From NCBI GenBank assembly GCA_004297825.1, contig SCSX01000036.1, positions 108,680 to 172,679 on the forward strand: 64,000 nt of DNA. Reading direction: 5' to 3'. Positions 44,671 through 53,056 of the stretch are shown here, piece by piece. A program made the translations under genes and the position numbers. Within the stretch, counting starts at the first letter, position 1. Every line of letters begins with the position of its first letter. A model generated the notes under the pieces. It did not search any database. It saw nothing but the letters and a program-made list of their open reading frames with translations, and had not been told where the DNA came from. The stretch comes from Spirochaetota bacterium (GTDB lineage Bacteria; Spirochaetota; UBA4802; UBA5368).

Positions 44671-45276
44671 CTATCCCGCGCGCCCCCCGAGGGGTTCGAC
44701 GATTAGTTCGATGAGGACATCACCTTCAGGCAGGGGGTCCATCTCCTCGCGGTAGAGGGCGCCGGGCGGGAGCAGGTCAATCACGGCGCGCGCCGCGGAG
44801 GCTGGAACGATCACTCCGCCCAGGAGGATATCGGGCCCCGCCTCGCGCATGATCATGTTGAAGAGCTTGAGGCGCACCAGAAAGCCCCCGCCACCGGTCG
44901 CGGATGCGTCCTCGCGGTAGGAAATGCCGCTTCGCATGGGCGAGAGAATGCCGCCCTTGCGCAATGTCGCCCCCACCAACCCCGGCATAGCCGCCGAAAG
45001 CGAAAGCACGCAGCCGGGGGCGAGATGCGCCTTCTCGACGTCGTCCACGGGCATGCCGTTCAGGAATATAGTGCTCACACGGGTGCGGATATATTCAGGA
45101 TCCAGGCCCAGCACGCCTTCCATGAATTCCCCCGCGCTCATACCGGCGCGGGCCCGCATGAAAACCCCATTTTGAAACAGGACCAGGAACTCGTCCGCCA
45201 GTCCCCGCTCGACCGCTATACGGAATATTGGCGGGGATTTCTCCCCGCCAATGCTCGTCAAATTAACCTTTTTCAT
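44671..45276 (-). CDS. Unknown AOR-operon protein
   Basis: 201 residues from ATG 45276. Cytoplasmic, alpha/beta. Notable segments: FRIAVERGLADEFLVLFQNG, VSTIFLNGMPVDDVEKAHL, AMPGLVGATLRKGG and GGGFLVRLKLFNMIMREAGPD (partly quoted). The stretch LxPGCVLSLSAAMPGLVGATLR looks like a hydrophobic, glycine-rich binding loop. No family recognised. It lies between the oxidoreductase and the MoaD/ThiS gene on the same strand, so it probably helps maturation or works as an accessory subunit. A perfect 11-bp hairpin lies inside codons 9-17 of its mRNA. Confidence 0.7.
   Translation of the reverse strand: MKKVNLTSIGGEKSPPIFRIAVERGLADEFLVLFQNGVFMRARAGMSAGEFMEGVLGLDPEYIRTRVSTIFLNGMPVDDVEKAHLAPGCVLSLSAAMPGLVGATLRKGGILSPMRSGISYREDASATGGGGFLVRLKLFNMIMREAGPDILLGGVIVPASAARAVIDLLPPGALYREEMDPLPEGDVLIELIVEPLGGRAG
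45227..45252 (-). promoter_or_regulatory. Stable GAAA-loop hairpin within coding sequence
   Basis: In the mRNA, ATTGGCGGGGA (45252-45242) and TCCCCGCCAAT (45237-45227) form an 11-bp perfect stem with a GAAA tetraloop, spanning codons 9-17 of the unknown AOR-operon gene. It could slow translation, protect the operon mRNA or be a processing site. Confidence 0.5.
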
Positions 45277-45345
45277 GACTACCCCCCTGGTGCGTCCGGG
45301 AAACCGGCGGGAACGAACCGCATCCATCCCCGCCGGGCCCGGCTT

Positions 45346-47082
45346 TTACCAGTTGAAAACCCTGTCGAGGTCCTCGTCCTTCACGTCGAACACGACGTTA
45401 TGCGGCATGAACTTCTCGGTCAGGAAGTAGCGGGGCAGCCGGTCCTGCTTCGCGGTGAAGCCGGCGCGCGCGTTGAAGTCGCGCTCTACAGAAAGCACCT
45501 GTTTGCCCAGCGCCGCCACGTCGTCGGCGGTGAGCGAGAGGCCGTAAAAGGCATTCAGTAAATCAATGAGCGCCTGGAAGGTCTCGGGCTGGTCAAGCAC
45601 GGCGAAGGCGATGAAAAGGCACATTCCGGTCGAGTCGACCGCGGCGGTCGCGATTTGAAGATTACGCGAGAGCTCGATCTGTCCTTCCGGCTTGAGCGGG
45701 TCTACGAAGCCGCCCACCTTGAGGATGTTGGTCGCGATCGCGTAGCCGGCCGTATGGTCGGCGCCCATAGGGCTCGTCGCGTACGTAACACCGATCCCCT
45801 GCACCGCGCGCGGGTCATAGGCGGGCATTGCCTGCCCCTTCACCACGGGGACGCGCTCCACGCCAAAGGCCCTGCCCGTCACCTCGGCGCCGCTGCCGAG
45901 AATGCGCCCGAGCGGCGTTCCCTTTCCCACCTCGTTCACCAGGCGGATTGCCCCCTGTGCGTCACCGAACTCGATAATCCCGGCCTCCATGGCAACGCCA
46001 ATCGTCGCTCCCATCTCGATCGTGTCGACCCCGTAATTGTCGTCAAGGAAGTCAAGCTGCGCGATCACGTCCGGGTCGGATATGCAGCAGTTTCCACCGT
46101 GCGCCCATACCGTCTCATATTCCGGCTGCTTGGAGACGAACTTCCCGTTCTTGTCCACATAGGTGCCCGAACACTGTATGACGCATCCGGTGTGGCATCC
46201 GTGGGTCGCGAGGCCGCCGCGCTTGGTCTCGATATCGGCGATGGTCTCGCCGCTGATCTTCGCGGCGTCCGCGTATACGCCGTGAGAAAAGTTCCGCGTC
46301 GGGTATCCGCCCGCTTCGCAGAGGATGTTCGTGAGTACGTTTGTGCCAAACGCAGGCAGCGCCTGTCCCGTAACCGGGTGGCTCTTGAGCCCTTCGGTGA
46401 ATTTCTTGTTCGCTGCGCGGAACTTATCGGGATCTTTGGGCTGGCGCATCTTGAGATCGGTCGTATCGAGCACGATGGCCTTTACGCCCTTCGCACCCAT
46501 GACTGCGCCCACGCCGCCCCGTCCCGCGTGCCTGCTGGGACGCATCTCCATATCGGTGACCGCTATGGTGGCCGCGCCCAGTTTCATCTCTCCCGCCGGG
46601 CCAATCGACATGCACACGATCTTGTCGCCGTATGTCGCCTTCAGTTTGTCAACTAGGTCGTAGTTGGGAAGGAGCTTGAGACTCTTGTCCGGCTTGATCG
46701 TTACCTCGCCCTTCTTGATGTGAATGACGTAGAGCTCGTCCTTCACGGGCTTGCCCTCGAGCACGATCGCGGCATAGCCGTGGCGCGCAATGGCAATCGC
46801 CGCCTGTCCGCCCGAATTCGCCTCTTTGATGGTGCCGGTAAGCGGGCTCTTGCATCCTACCGAGAGCCTTCCGGAAATGACCGCCGCGGAGCCGGAAAGC
46901 AGCCCGGGGGCGAACACAAGCTTGTTTTCCGCGCCCAGGGCGTGGCAGAGCGGGGGAACTTCCTTCGAGACGATGGTGGAGGTCATTGCCCTCCCGCCAA
47001 GGCCCGCGTATGCGCCCACAGGCTCTTCAGAAACCTTTGGGCCGCCGGCGGCCCCCATGTCGATCCTTAAAATCTTGTCCAT
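45346..47082 (-). CDS. aor: Tungsten-type aldehyde:ferredoxin oxidoreductase
   Basis: 578 residues. GGAGG lies 6 bases before the ATG. N-terminal AOR domain (about 1-200) begins MDKILRIDMGAA and contains VGCKSPLTGTIKEANSGG (pterin contact) and SIGPAGEMKLGAATI. Cysteines for the 4Fe-4S cluster are in CHTGCVIQC (about 295-303) with the distal Cys in DSTGMCLF (about 500). It oxidises aldehydes to acids, or the reverse, with ferredoxin, using a tungsten bis-pterin. The downstream unknown, MoaD and ThiF genes and the divergent radical SAM gene form the maturation set. Substrate unknown. Confidence 0.92.
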   Translation of the reverse strand: MDKILRIDMGAAGGPKVSEEPVGAYAGLGGRAMTSTIVSKEVPPLCHALGAENKLVFAPGLLSGSAAVISGRLSVGCKSPLTGTIKEANSGGQAAIAIARHGYAAIVLEGKPVKDELYVIHIKKGEVTIKPDKSLKLLPNYDLVDKLKATYGDKIVCMSIGPAGEMKLGAATIAVTDMEMRPSRHAGRGGVGAVMGAKGVKAIVLDTTDLKMRQPKDPDKFRAANKKFTEGLKSHPVTGQALPAFGTNVLTNILCEAGGYPTRNFSHGVYADAAKISGETIADIETKRGGLATHGCHTGCVIQCSGTYVDKNGKFVSKQPEYETVWAHGGNCCISDPDVIAQLDFLDDNYGVDTIEMGATIGVAMEAGIIEFGDAQGAIRLVNEVGKGTPLGRILGSGAEVTGRAFGVERVPVVKGQAMPAYDPRAVQGIGVTYATSPMGADHTAGYAIATNILKVGGFVDPLKPEGQIELSRNLQIATAAVDSTGMCLFIAFAVLDQPETFQALIDLLNAFYGLSLTADDVAALGKQVLSVERDFNARAGFTAKQDRLPRYFLTEKFMPHNVVFDVKDEDLDRVFNW

Positions 47083-47257
47083 TTGAGTCCTCCATGCGCG
47101 AATTCTTTATTTTCGCGGCGAATATGCACAGGGGGGAATACTGGTTTGAAACGGTGACATGAGCGCTTTGAAACGAGTGATCCCCATGAATGCAATGGTC
47201 CACGCGCCGCATAATGATCAAAATGCGACGAAAACCAAAAGGTGTCAAGAAATAATT

Positions 47258-47285
47258 TTTACATTTTATTAATTGTGTGTATAAT
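47258..47285 (+). promoter_or_regulatory. Promoter of radical SAM gene, leaderless arrangement
   Basis: TTTACA (47258-47263), 16 bases, perfect TATAAT (47280-47285). The expected start point, 6-8 bases after the -10, falls at 47291-47293, exactly on the ATG at 47292. No ribosome-binding site precedes that ATG. Confidence 0.6.
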
Positions 47286-47291
47286 ATGACA

Positions 47292-48617
47292 ATGGACAAT
47301 GAAAACGCGCGCGCGGGGGGAAATGCCCCCGCAGCCCTGAAAGACCATCCCGCAAGGCTCTTTGTGGAGGTGACCACGCGCTGTAATCTTCGCTGCGGCA
47401 TGTGCGTGAAGCAGAGCGGGGGAGGGAACATCGCCCAAGGGGACCTCTCGGAGGCGCATTTCCGGGCGCTCGAGCCCGCATTTCCACGGTTGGAGGGACT
47501 GGTTCTCTCCGGAATCGGCGAGCCGCTCCTCCACCCGGGGCTCGAGGAATTCGTAGCCAGGGCGAAATCACTCATGCCGTCCCATGGGCGGGTGGGCTTC
47601 CAGACGAACGGAATATTATTAGCGGCGGAGAGGGCGCGGGCGCTGATGCGCTCGGGGGTTGACCGCGTGTGCGTTTCCGCCGACAGCGTCGCGCCGGGCG
47701 CCTCCTGCGCTGCGAGCGGCCTTCACCCGACCGACGCCATGAAAGCGGTCGAAATTCTCGTCGACGCGGCGCGCCGGGAAGGGCGGGGGGACTTCCAGGC
47801 CGGTATAGAGTTCGTCGCCATGCGCGAAAATTTAATGGAGCTGCCGCGCGTGCTGGAAGGGGCTGCCCGGCGGGGGATACGGTTCGCCCTGGTCACCCAG
47901 CTCCTTCCCTACGACGCCCCCATGGTCCGACACGCGGCTTACGACACGAACACCGATGCCGCGCTCGAATTCTACGAACGTTGGGAGGAATGTGCCGCCG
48001 CCCGGGCAACCGATATCTCCCTGTACTTCCGCGCGCTGGGCCGATATTCCCGCACCCCCGCCGAGGCGGGGGTGCTCAGGCTCGCGAAGGAAATGGTGGA
48101 CGAGGCGGCCGCGCAGGGCGTGTCGCTCAACATTAAAAGTCTCCTGGCGCGCGACGGCGCGATGCTCGCGCGCACGCGCGAGGCCTTCGCGGAGGCCCGC
48201 GCGTGCGCAGAGCGGTACGGCATCGAGCTCACGCTCCCCGAGACCGTCCCCCACAGCGCGCGCCGGTGCGACTTCGTGGAGGAGGGAAGCGTCTTCGTCT
48301 CGTGGGACGGGAAGGTGCATCCGTGCCACTTCCTCTGGCACCGGTTCACCTGCTACCTGGGGGGTGTGATGAACACGGTGAAGCCCTTCGTGTTCGGTGA
48401 CCTGGGGGAGAGTCCGATCATTGATATCTGGAACGCCGGGGAATTCGCATCGTTCCGGAAGGGAGTGCTTCGGTACGACTTTCCCTTCTGTTACGACTGC
48501 AGTCTCGCGCTGTGCGACCTGGTGCAGACGGAGGACTTCGAGCAGGACTGCCATATCAGCCCCGTGCCCTGCGCCGCGTGCCTGTGGTGCACGGGGTTGT
48601 TCAACTGCATGAGGTGA
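47292..48617 (+). CDS. Radical SAM maturase with SPASM domain, tungstoenzyme type
   Basis: 441 residues from ATG 47292 (others at 47277 and 47286 are possible). The radical SAM motif TTRCNLRCGMC carries Cys31, Cys35 and Cys38 of the 4Fe-4S cluster. GIGEPLLHPGL is the GGE-like SAM contact. The C-terminus is a cysteine-rich SPASM/twitch-like region: CHFLWHR, FCYDCSLALCD, CHISPVPCAACLWC. This matches the family described as tungsten cofactor oxidoreductase radical SAM maturase, found beside AOR genes. Divergent from the AOR gene with a leaderless-looking promoter. Its exact reaction on the enzyme or cofactor is not known to me. Confidence 0.85.
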   Translation: MDNENARAGGNAPAALKDHPARLFVEVTTRCNLRCGMCVKQSGGGNIAQGDLSEAHFRALEPAFPRLEGLVLSGIGEPLLHPGLEEFVARAKSLMPSHGRVGFQTNGILLAAERARALMRSGVDRVCVSADSVAPGASCAASGLHPTDAMKAVEILVDAARREGRGDFQAGIEFVAMRENLMELPRVLEGAARRGIRFALVTQLLPYDAPMVRHAAYDTNTDAALEFYERWEECAAARATDISLYFRALGRYSRTPAEAGVLRLAKEMVDEAAAQGVSLNIKSLLARDGAMLARTREAFAEARACAERYGIELTLPETVPHSARRCDFVEEGSVFVSWDGKVHPCHFLWHRFTCYLGGVMNTVKPFVFGDLGESPIIDIWNAGEFASFRKGVLRYDFPFCYDCSLALCDLVQTEDFEQDCHISPVPCAACLWCTGLFNCMR

Positions 48618-48860
48618 GGGGGGTCGCGGAACAGCCTCCCGCCGAGTGGATACGTATCTGTCTTTATACCGCGTACTACCGTGCGGCGGGCCGCGCTTTC
48701 ATTAGCGAGAATCCTGCCGTGGGCCACGCCTAAAACTAAGCCTTTTCGCAATAAAGCTTGCTTCGCGTTTCCAAGCACCACACGAGCTGTTATGCCTTCC
48801 GGTTCAAGTCATAGGGATTTGATTAAAAAAACTATTGACAATAAATCGCTGAATTGTTTA

Positions 48861-48889
48861 TTGAACATGTTATATATAACTTGTATAAT
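48861..48889 (+). promoter_or_regulatory. Promoter of padR-barrel operon
   Basis: TTGAAC (48861-48866), 17 bases, perfect TATAAT (48884-48889). Start point expected near 48896, so the leader is only about 7 bases. Confidence 0.65.
48869..48880. promoter_or_regulatory. Palindrome in promoter spacer, possible PadR operator
   Basis: GTTATATATAAC is a perfect 12-base palindrome between the -35 and -10 boxes. With flanks it reads ATGT-N8-ACTT, close to the ATGT-N8-ACAT PadR site. Suggests auto-repression of the PadR gene. Confidence 0.5.
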
Positions 48890-48902
48890 ATAGAGGTCCT
48901 GT

Positions 48903-49490
48903 ATGTCCCTGCACCACGCAATACTCGGTATGTTGAATTATAAACCCATGTCAGGGTACGATTTTAAGGCGATATTCGACGAATCCATAAACTTTTTCTG
49001 GTCCGCAAAACTCAGCCAGATTTACCGTGAACTCGGGTCCCTGGAATCCCGCGGGCTGGTGTCTTCAATAATCGAACCGCAGACAGGAAAACCGGATAAA
49101 AAAATTTACCACATAACCGATGAAGGGAGAGCGATATTCCGGGACTGGATGAATAAATTTCCCAGTGTATTACGGGCCCCGATCAGAGAGGAATTTTCAA
49201 TACGCGTATTTTTTGGGTCCGCGCTTCAAAAAGAAGAGCTGGAGTATCAACTGGGGAAATTTATCAAAGAGGGCAGGGAAGAACTGGAATCGCTGGCCGC
49301 GGTTGAAAAAATAATCGAGGTATTTTCCAGGGAAATAGGCAAGCCGGAAGAACGGTTTTTCTGGGGGCTGGTGTTAAAAAGGGGACGCATGATCACGGAG
49401 GCGTCCGTGCGTTGGGCGGAGGAGTCCCTGGTCGAGTTATCGGGAGCGCGCTCCAAGGAAAGAAAACGGAATGCTTCGAACCGGCGGTGA
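48903..49490 (+). CDS. PadR-family transcriptional regulator
   Basis: 195 residues. N-terminal PadR winged helix (about 1-85): HHAILGMLNYKPMSGYDFK, then LSQIYRELGSLESRGLV and KKIYHITDEGR. C-terminal Vir_act_alpha_C-type helical domain (about 95-185) ends with a basic tail. PadR proteins repress genes for phenolic-acid stress, efflux or envelope. It overlaps the barrel gene downstream by 20 bases, so that gene is the most direct target. A palindrome in its promoter supports autoregulation. More A+T-rich than the average of the window. Confidence 0.9.
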   Translation: MSLHHAILGMLNYKPMSGYDFKAIFDESINFFWSAKLSQIYRELGSLESRGLVSSIIEPQTGKPDKKIYHITDEGRAIFRDWMNKFPSVLRAPIREEFSIRVFFGSALQKEELEYQLGKFIKEGREELESLAAVEKIIEVFSREIGKPEERFFWGLVLKRGRMITEASVRWAEESLVELSGARSKERKRNASNRR

Positions 49491-50586
49491 AATCCGTAAC
49501 TCAATCGGAAAAATAATTTTGAAGATACTAACCGTAAATGCAATTTCCATCGTCCTTCTTTTTCCTGATAATAACCTGAAGGCCGAAGAACCCGATACCT
49601 GGGGGGTCGGCGCCCACCCTGTCATAGGTTACGAAGCCGAAACAAGTCTGACCCTGGGAGCGGGAGCGGTTATCTATTTTGAACCTGAGAGTAAAAATCA
49701 GGACCTGGACGAGGTCGAGTTTATTACCAGTTACAATTTAAAAAAACAATACGATCTGGTAACCGGTTTCAGCAAATATTTTAGGGACAACAAATACAGC
49801 ATTGAAGGTGAGATAGGCTATATCAGGGCTCCCGATGATTTTCACGGCATTGGCAACGATGTTTCCGGATCGACCGGAATGTCCTACGACGCGGCATTCG
49901 TTCCTGTCGATATCGCGTGTTCAGTTCGGCTATTTGATTATATCTACGCGGGACCCGTATATTCTTTCCAATATGGCAATGTAACGGTTAAGGAAACCGA
50001 TCCTTGGTATGTAGACCGGGACCTCAGAGGAACCGGTGTCATGTATTCCTCCGGAATGGGAGCGCACCTTGTTTATAAAAGCACCCCGAAGGGGCAGCTC
50101 TATAAAAGAAGCGGCACTTACTGCGAATTGAAAGGTGTCCATTACGCCCGGGCATTTCTGGGCTCCTCGTCATTCGATACCATGGGAATCGATTACAGGC
50201 ATTATTTCCCGATTTTTTCACAGGGCGTACTGGGGGTTCAATTCATAGGGAAACGAAGCGCGGGCGAGGTCCCTTTTTATTATTTTCCCGTCCTTGGCGG
50301 AAGCAAGATTTTACGGGGAGGCGGCGGATATGCCGCCGCCAACCTGATCGCGGCACAGGCCGAATATCGCTTTCCGGTCTTCTGGAGAATCGGCGCGGCC
50401 GTATTTGCAGGCGCAGGCGAGGTGGAGGAACATGCCGGGGATTTCGGGAAAAATGTCCGCGTCGCGGGCGGTCCCGGGATCAGGCTTACGCTGAATAAAA
50501 AAAAGAACATCACCCTTCGTTTCGATTTGGCCCTCGACTCCCGGGGAAATAAGGATATATATATAAAAATACTCGAGGCTTTTTAA
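49471..50586 (+). CDS. Omp85-like outer membrane barrel without POTRA domains
   Basis: 371 residues. Signal peptide (hydrophobic about 15-35, cleavage near LKAEE). The rest is amphipathic beta strands: VGAHPVIGYEAETSLTLGAG near the N-terminus, GGSKILRGGGGYAAANLIAA in the C-terminal part (the LRGY-like motif of Omp85 lid loops), then RLTLNKKKNITLRFDLAL. Classical BamA carries POTRA domains before the barrel; none is present, so it resembles stand-alone surface-antigen (D15) barrels. Overlaps the end of the PadR gene. Possibly a channel for lipid or phospholipase; function unknown. Confidence 0.75.
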   Translation: MLRTGGEIRNSIGKIILKILTVNAISIVLLFPDNNLKAEEPDTWGVGAHPVIGYEAETSLTLGAGAVIYFEPESKNQDLDEVEFITSYNLKKQYDLVTGFSKYFRDNKYSIEGEIGYIRAPDDFHGIGNDVSGSTGMSYDAAFVPVDIACSVRLFDYIYAGPVYSFQYGNVTVKETDPWYVDRDLRGTGVMYSSGMGAHLVYKSTPKGQLYKRSGTYCELKGVHYARAFLGSSSFDTMGIDYRHYFPIFSQGVLGVQFIGKRSAGEVPFYYFPVLGGSKILRGGGGYAAANLIAAQAEYRFPVFWRIGAAVFAGAGEVEEHAGDFGKNVRVAGGPGIRLTLNKKKNITLRFDLALDSRGNKDIYIKILEAF

Positions 50587-50631
50587 TTATTCTACTTTTT
50601 ATAATTCAAACATTAGTTGCGGGGGTAGTAT

Positions 50632-52239
50632 ATGAGCAGATTAAAAAATATTTTCCTGGGTGTATCGGCGTGCGTTATTTTCTTTGGCGTCATCGTGTAT
50701 GTGAGTATCCCTTCTATTCCCGGAATGTTCAGGCTTAACAAGCAGCTCCAGGAAGAGGGCTATTACATGGCTGAATTCGAATTCAAGATGCTGGGATTGG
50801 CCTACTATATCGATAAGGGAGAATATATCAAAGCATTAACCTGCATGAGGAATCTGCATTCGCAACTGACAACGAGGGAAGGATTGATCAAGGTGCCAAA
50901 GTTTAGCGACAAGAAGCAGGAACTCGAGTTTTACCTGAACCTCCAGAATCCCCGAACAGGCGCTTTCATGGACGACTCGTATCCGTATTGCACCTACACC
51001 GGGCCCACGGGAAATGTATTGATGCATCTTTCCGCGTTAGCACAAGAAACAGGACAGCGATTGCGGCTTTACTATCCTTTGAAATATCTCGATGAAATCA
51101 ATACCCCTGAAAAAATGAATGCCTATCTGGATGAGGTGTCCACCGTCGGGTGGATCGCCTCGAAATTTCCCCAAACTACTTTTCATAACGCCAGGGATTT
51201 ATTGAGCCTTTATCATGAAGATGATACCGTTGAAAAATACAACCTGTACAATCTTTCTCCGGAATCAAAACAGGCGATGCTGGGGTGGTTTTATAAGAAT
51301 CAGGATCCCGAAACAGGCCTTTGGGGTCCAAAGTCGAAAAGCGGTACGCTCGTTAAAATGGATTTATCGAATACCGCTTCGATTTTGAAGGCGTTCGTGG
51401 ATAATGACGGAAACAATATTAATGCATCATACCCCTTGCGTTATAAAAACGAGCTTTTTAACACAATCCTTAAGGAATTGGTGAAATCAATTCCCGGGGA
51501 CAACGAATTTGAGGAGTGGCACGAGTGGAATCTAAAAACGCCCAAGGCATTACGAGTGGTGACGAGATACTTGTGGAATACCGCCTCACCGGAAAATAAG
51601 ATCGCAGCCGAGAGATTGATTAAAAACTTTATCAGGATCAAGTTTGAGAAATACTATATTCCAGGCGAGGGAGCGTTCAGCTTCTATCCCGGATCGCAAC
51701 ACGCAACCCTGGACGGCACGGGAGGCGGATTAAGCGATTTAAGGGACATTGGTACTTTTTCGGCGGAAAAATTGCGCAATTTATGGGGAGGGCCCGAGCT
51801 GACCTGTACCGACCTGGGCAATTCGGATATTGCCACACTGACGGAAAAGGAGTTCGATTCAATAAGGAATTATAAGAATATCAATTCCCTGCGATTCTAT
51901 CTCGTTGCACCCGATGCCGGAAATCATACAGCCAATGCCATCGCGGTATTCTATCCGAAAGCGACTCCCGAATTGGATATCATGGAACTGGTGCCCAAAG
52001 CAAAAAACTGGATCGATGCCACTTCACAAAGCATGGGTAATTGGACTTCAAGGGAGGGGGTAGTATCCCTGCTCGCGGATATCAAGATAACGCCTGTTCC
52101 CGTATCTAGGATAGAAATCCCGCTCGAAGCGCTCAACGAGGCATTGCGAAAAAATAAAGCACTCACGATAGTCGGGTTTGATACGCTTCAGGTGCCCAGG
52201 TGTAAAATTTCATTTCACTTAAGCCCCAATAGGGAATAG
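50632..52239 (+). CDS. Unknown membrane-anchored exported protein
   Basis: 535 residues. One N-terminal transmembrane segment (about 7-28) then a large extracytoplasmic part. GGGGG lies upstream of the ATG. Segments such as YLNLQNPRTGAFMDDSYPYC, GWFYKNQDPETGLWGPKSKS and GAFSFYPGSQHATLDGTGGG resemble alpha/alpha-barrel proteins of prenyltransferase or terpene-cyclase-like fold, but no family is recognised. A+T-rich like its neighbours. It follows the barrel gene by 45 bases and is probably in the PadR-controlled operon. Confidence 0.65.
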   Translation: MSRLKNIFLGVSACVIFFGVIVYVSIPSIPGMFRLNKQLQEEGYYMAEFEFKMLGLAYYIDKGEYIKALTCMRNLHSQLTTREGLIKVPKFSDKKQELEFYLNLQNPRTGAFMDDSYPYCTYTGPTGNVLMHLSALAQETGQRLRLYYPLKYLDEINTPEKMNAYLDEVSTVGWIASKFPQTTFHNARDLLSLYHEDDTVEKYNLYNLSPESKQAMLGWFYKNQDPETGLWGPKSKSGTLVKMDLSNTASILKAFVDNDGNNINASYPLRYKNELFNTILKELVKSIPGDNEFEEWHEWNLKTPKALRVVTRYLWNTASPENKIAAERLIKNFIRIKFEKYYIPGEGAFSFYPGSQHATLDGTGGGLSDLRDIGTFSAEKLRNLWGGPELTCTDLGNSDIATLTEKEFDSIRNYKNINSLRFYLVAPDAGNHTANAIAVFYPKATPELDIMELVPKAKNWIDATSQSMGNWTSREGVVSLLADIKITPVPVSRIEIPLEALNEALRKNKALTIVGFDTLQVPRCKISFHLSPNRE

Positions 52240-52325
52240 TCACCTGGATAATCCGGGGAAAATCCAGGGATCATGGAATGGCTTGACGAGCACGGGCCCG
52301 ACATTCTGATCGTACGGAATTAAAC

Positions 52326-52979
52326 TCAATAATTCCATCCCAGCACCCAGAAGGCCAGCAGGTTCATCGCCGCCGCGACCGCGTATATCGCCCCCACGGC
52401 AATCGCCTTACGCCTGTCGTCTTTCAATCCGATCACCAGCATGGGAGAGAGGAAGAGCGGGAAGTAAGCGCAGAAGAAAATCGGCCACACGCCCTTGAGG
52501 CTTCGTCCGTAATACGCCCAGTCCCACACCAGGTGGCCGCCCATGTTCAGCAGGCATTCGACAAAGACGCAGAAGATCGCGTAGGCGATTACCCAGAAGA
52601 GCCGGTTCGGTATCCCAAGGACCTTCGTGCTCCGGTCAAACGGCAGCGTGTTGTACCAGATGATCCCCGCGATCGAGAACATGAACATTATCTCGATATT
52701 CCAGCCCACGGTGGTGCGAAGCGCCGTTTCCCCGGGCGTCGTCCACAGCGCCGAGTAGCAGGACAGCGCAAACACCCAGCCGTTTATGGTCTCGAACAGG
52801 AAATCCGTGCCGAAGAGCGCAAGGCCCGCGAACACTGCGTCCCAGTTTTTCGATTCACGTGCGTTCTTGATTTCGAGCGTGTAGATGTAAAAAACCACCG
52901 CGAGGAGCGGGATGACGTACCATTGCAGCGTCGACAGATCCCTGAGTCCCTTGAGTGCCTGTTCGGATGATGGCGTCAT
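52326..52979 (-). CDS. Unknown multi-pass membrane protein
   Basis: 217 residues. Six hydrophobic segments (about 20-36, 48-72, 90-108, 125-150, 160-180, 190-214) with conserved-looking polar sites FETINGW and GGHLVWDWAY in loops. No family recognised. No signal peptide; inner membrane predicted. It is convergent with the gene on its left and lies 77 bases downstream of the gene at 53057 on the same strand. Confidence 0.65.
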   Translation of the reverse strand: MTPSSEQALKGLRDLSTLQWYVIPLLAVVFYIYTLEIKNARESKNWDAVFAGLALFGTDFLFETINGWVFALSCYSALWTTPGETALRTTVGWNIEIMFMFSIAGIIWYNTLPFDRSTKVLGIPNRLFWVIAYAIFCVFVECLLNMGGHLVWDWAYYGRSLKGVWPIFFCAYFPLFLSPMLVIGLKDDRRKAIAVGAIYAVAAAMNLLAFWVLGWNY

Positions 52980-53056
52980 GACGACCTCCGTGAAGTCCCG
53001 GTTGTCCGGGAATTATTTGCGGACTGGCGGGAACGGCTCCGCGCCCCTAAATAATT

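Larger units (their letters stand above)
48618..48902. other. Intergenic region, boundary of A+T-rich segment
   Basis: 285 bases without a supported gene. The first 180 bases keep the G+C-rich character of the left side; from about 48800 the sequence turns A+T-rich and carries the PadR promoter and its palindrome. Confidence 0.6.

Noticed and set aside
47220..47248. Minus-strand TTGACA at 47243-47248 as AOR promoter
   Set aside because: No acceptable -10 box at 16-18 bases; best match is CATTTT with three of six bases.
52252..52323. Short frame ending GIMEWLDEHGPDILIVRN before the stop at 52323
   Set aside because: It reads like the C-terminal end of a lost gene, but only about 23 codons are open and nothing upstream supports a start. 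Not enough to call a pseudogene.
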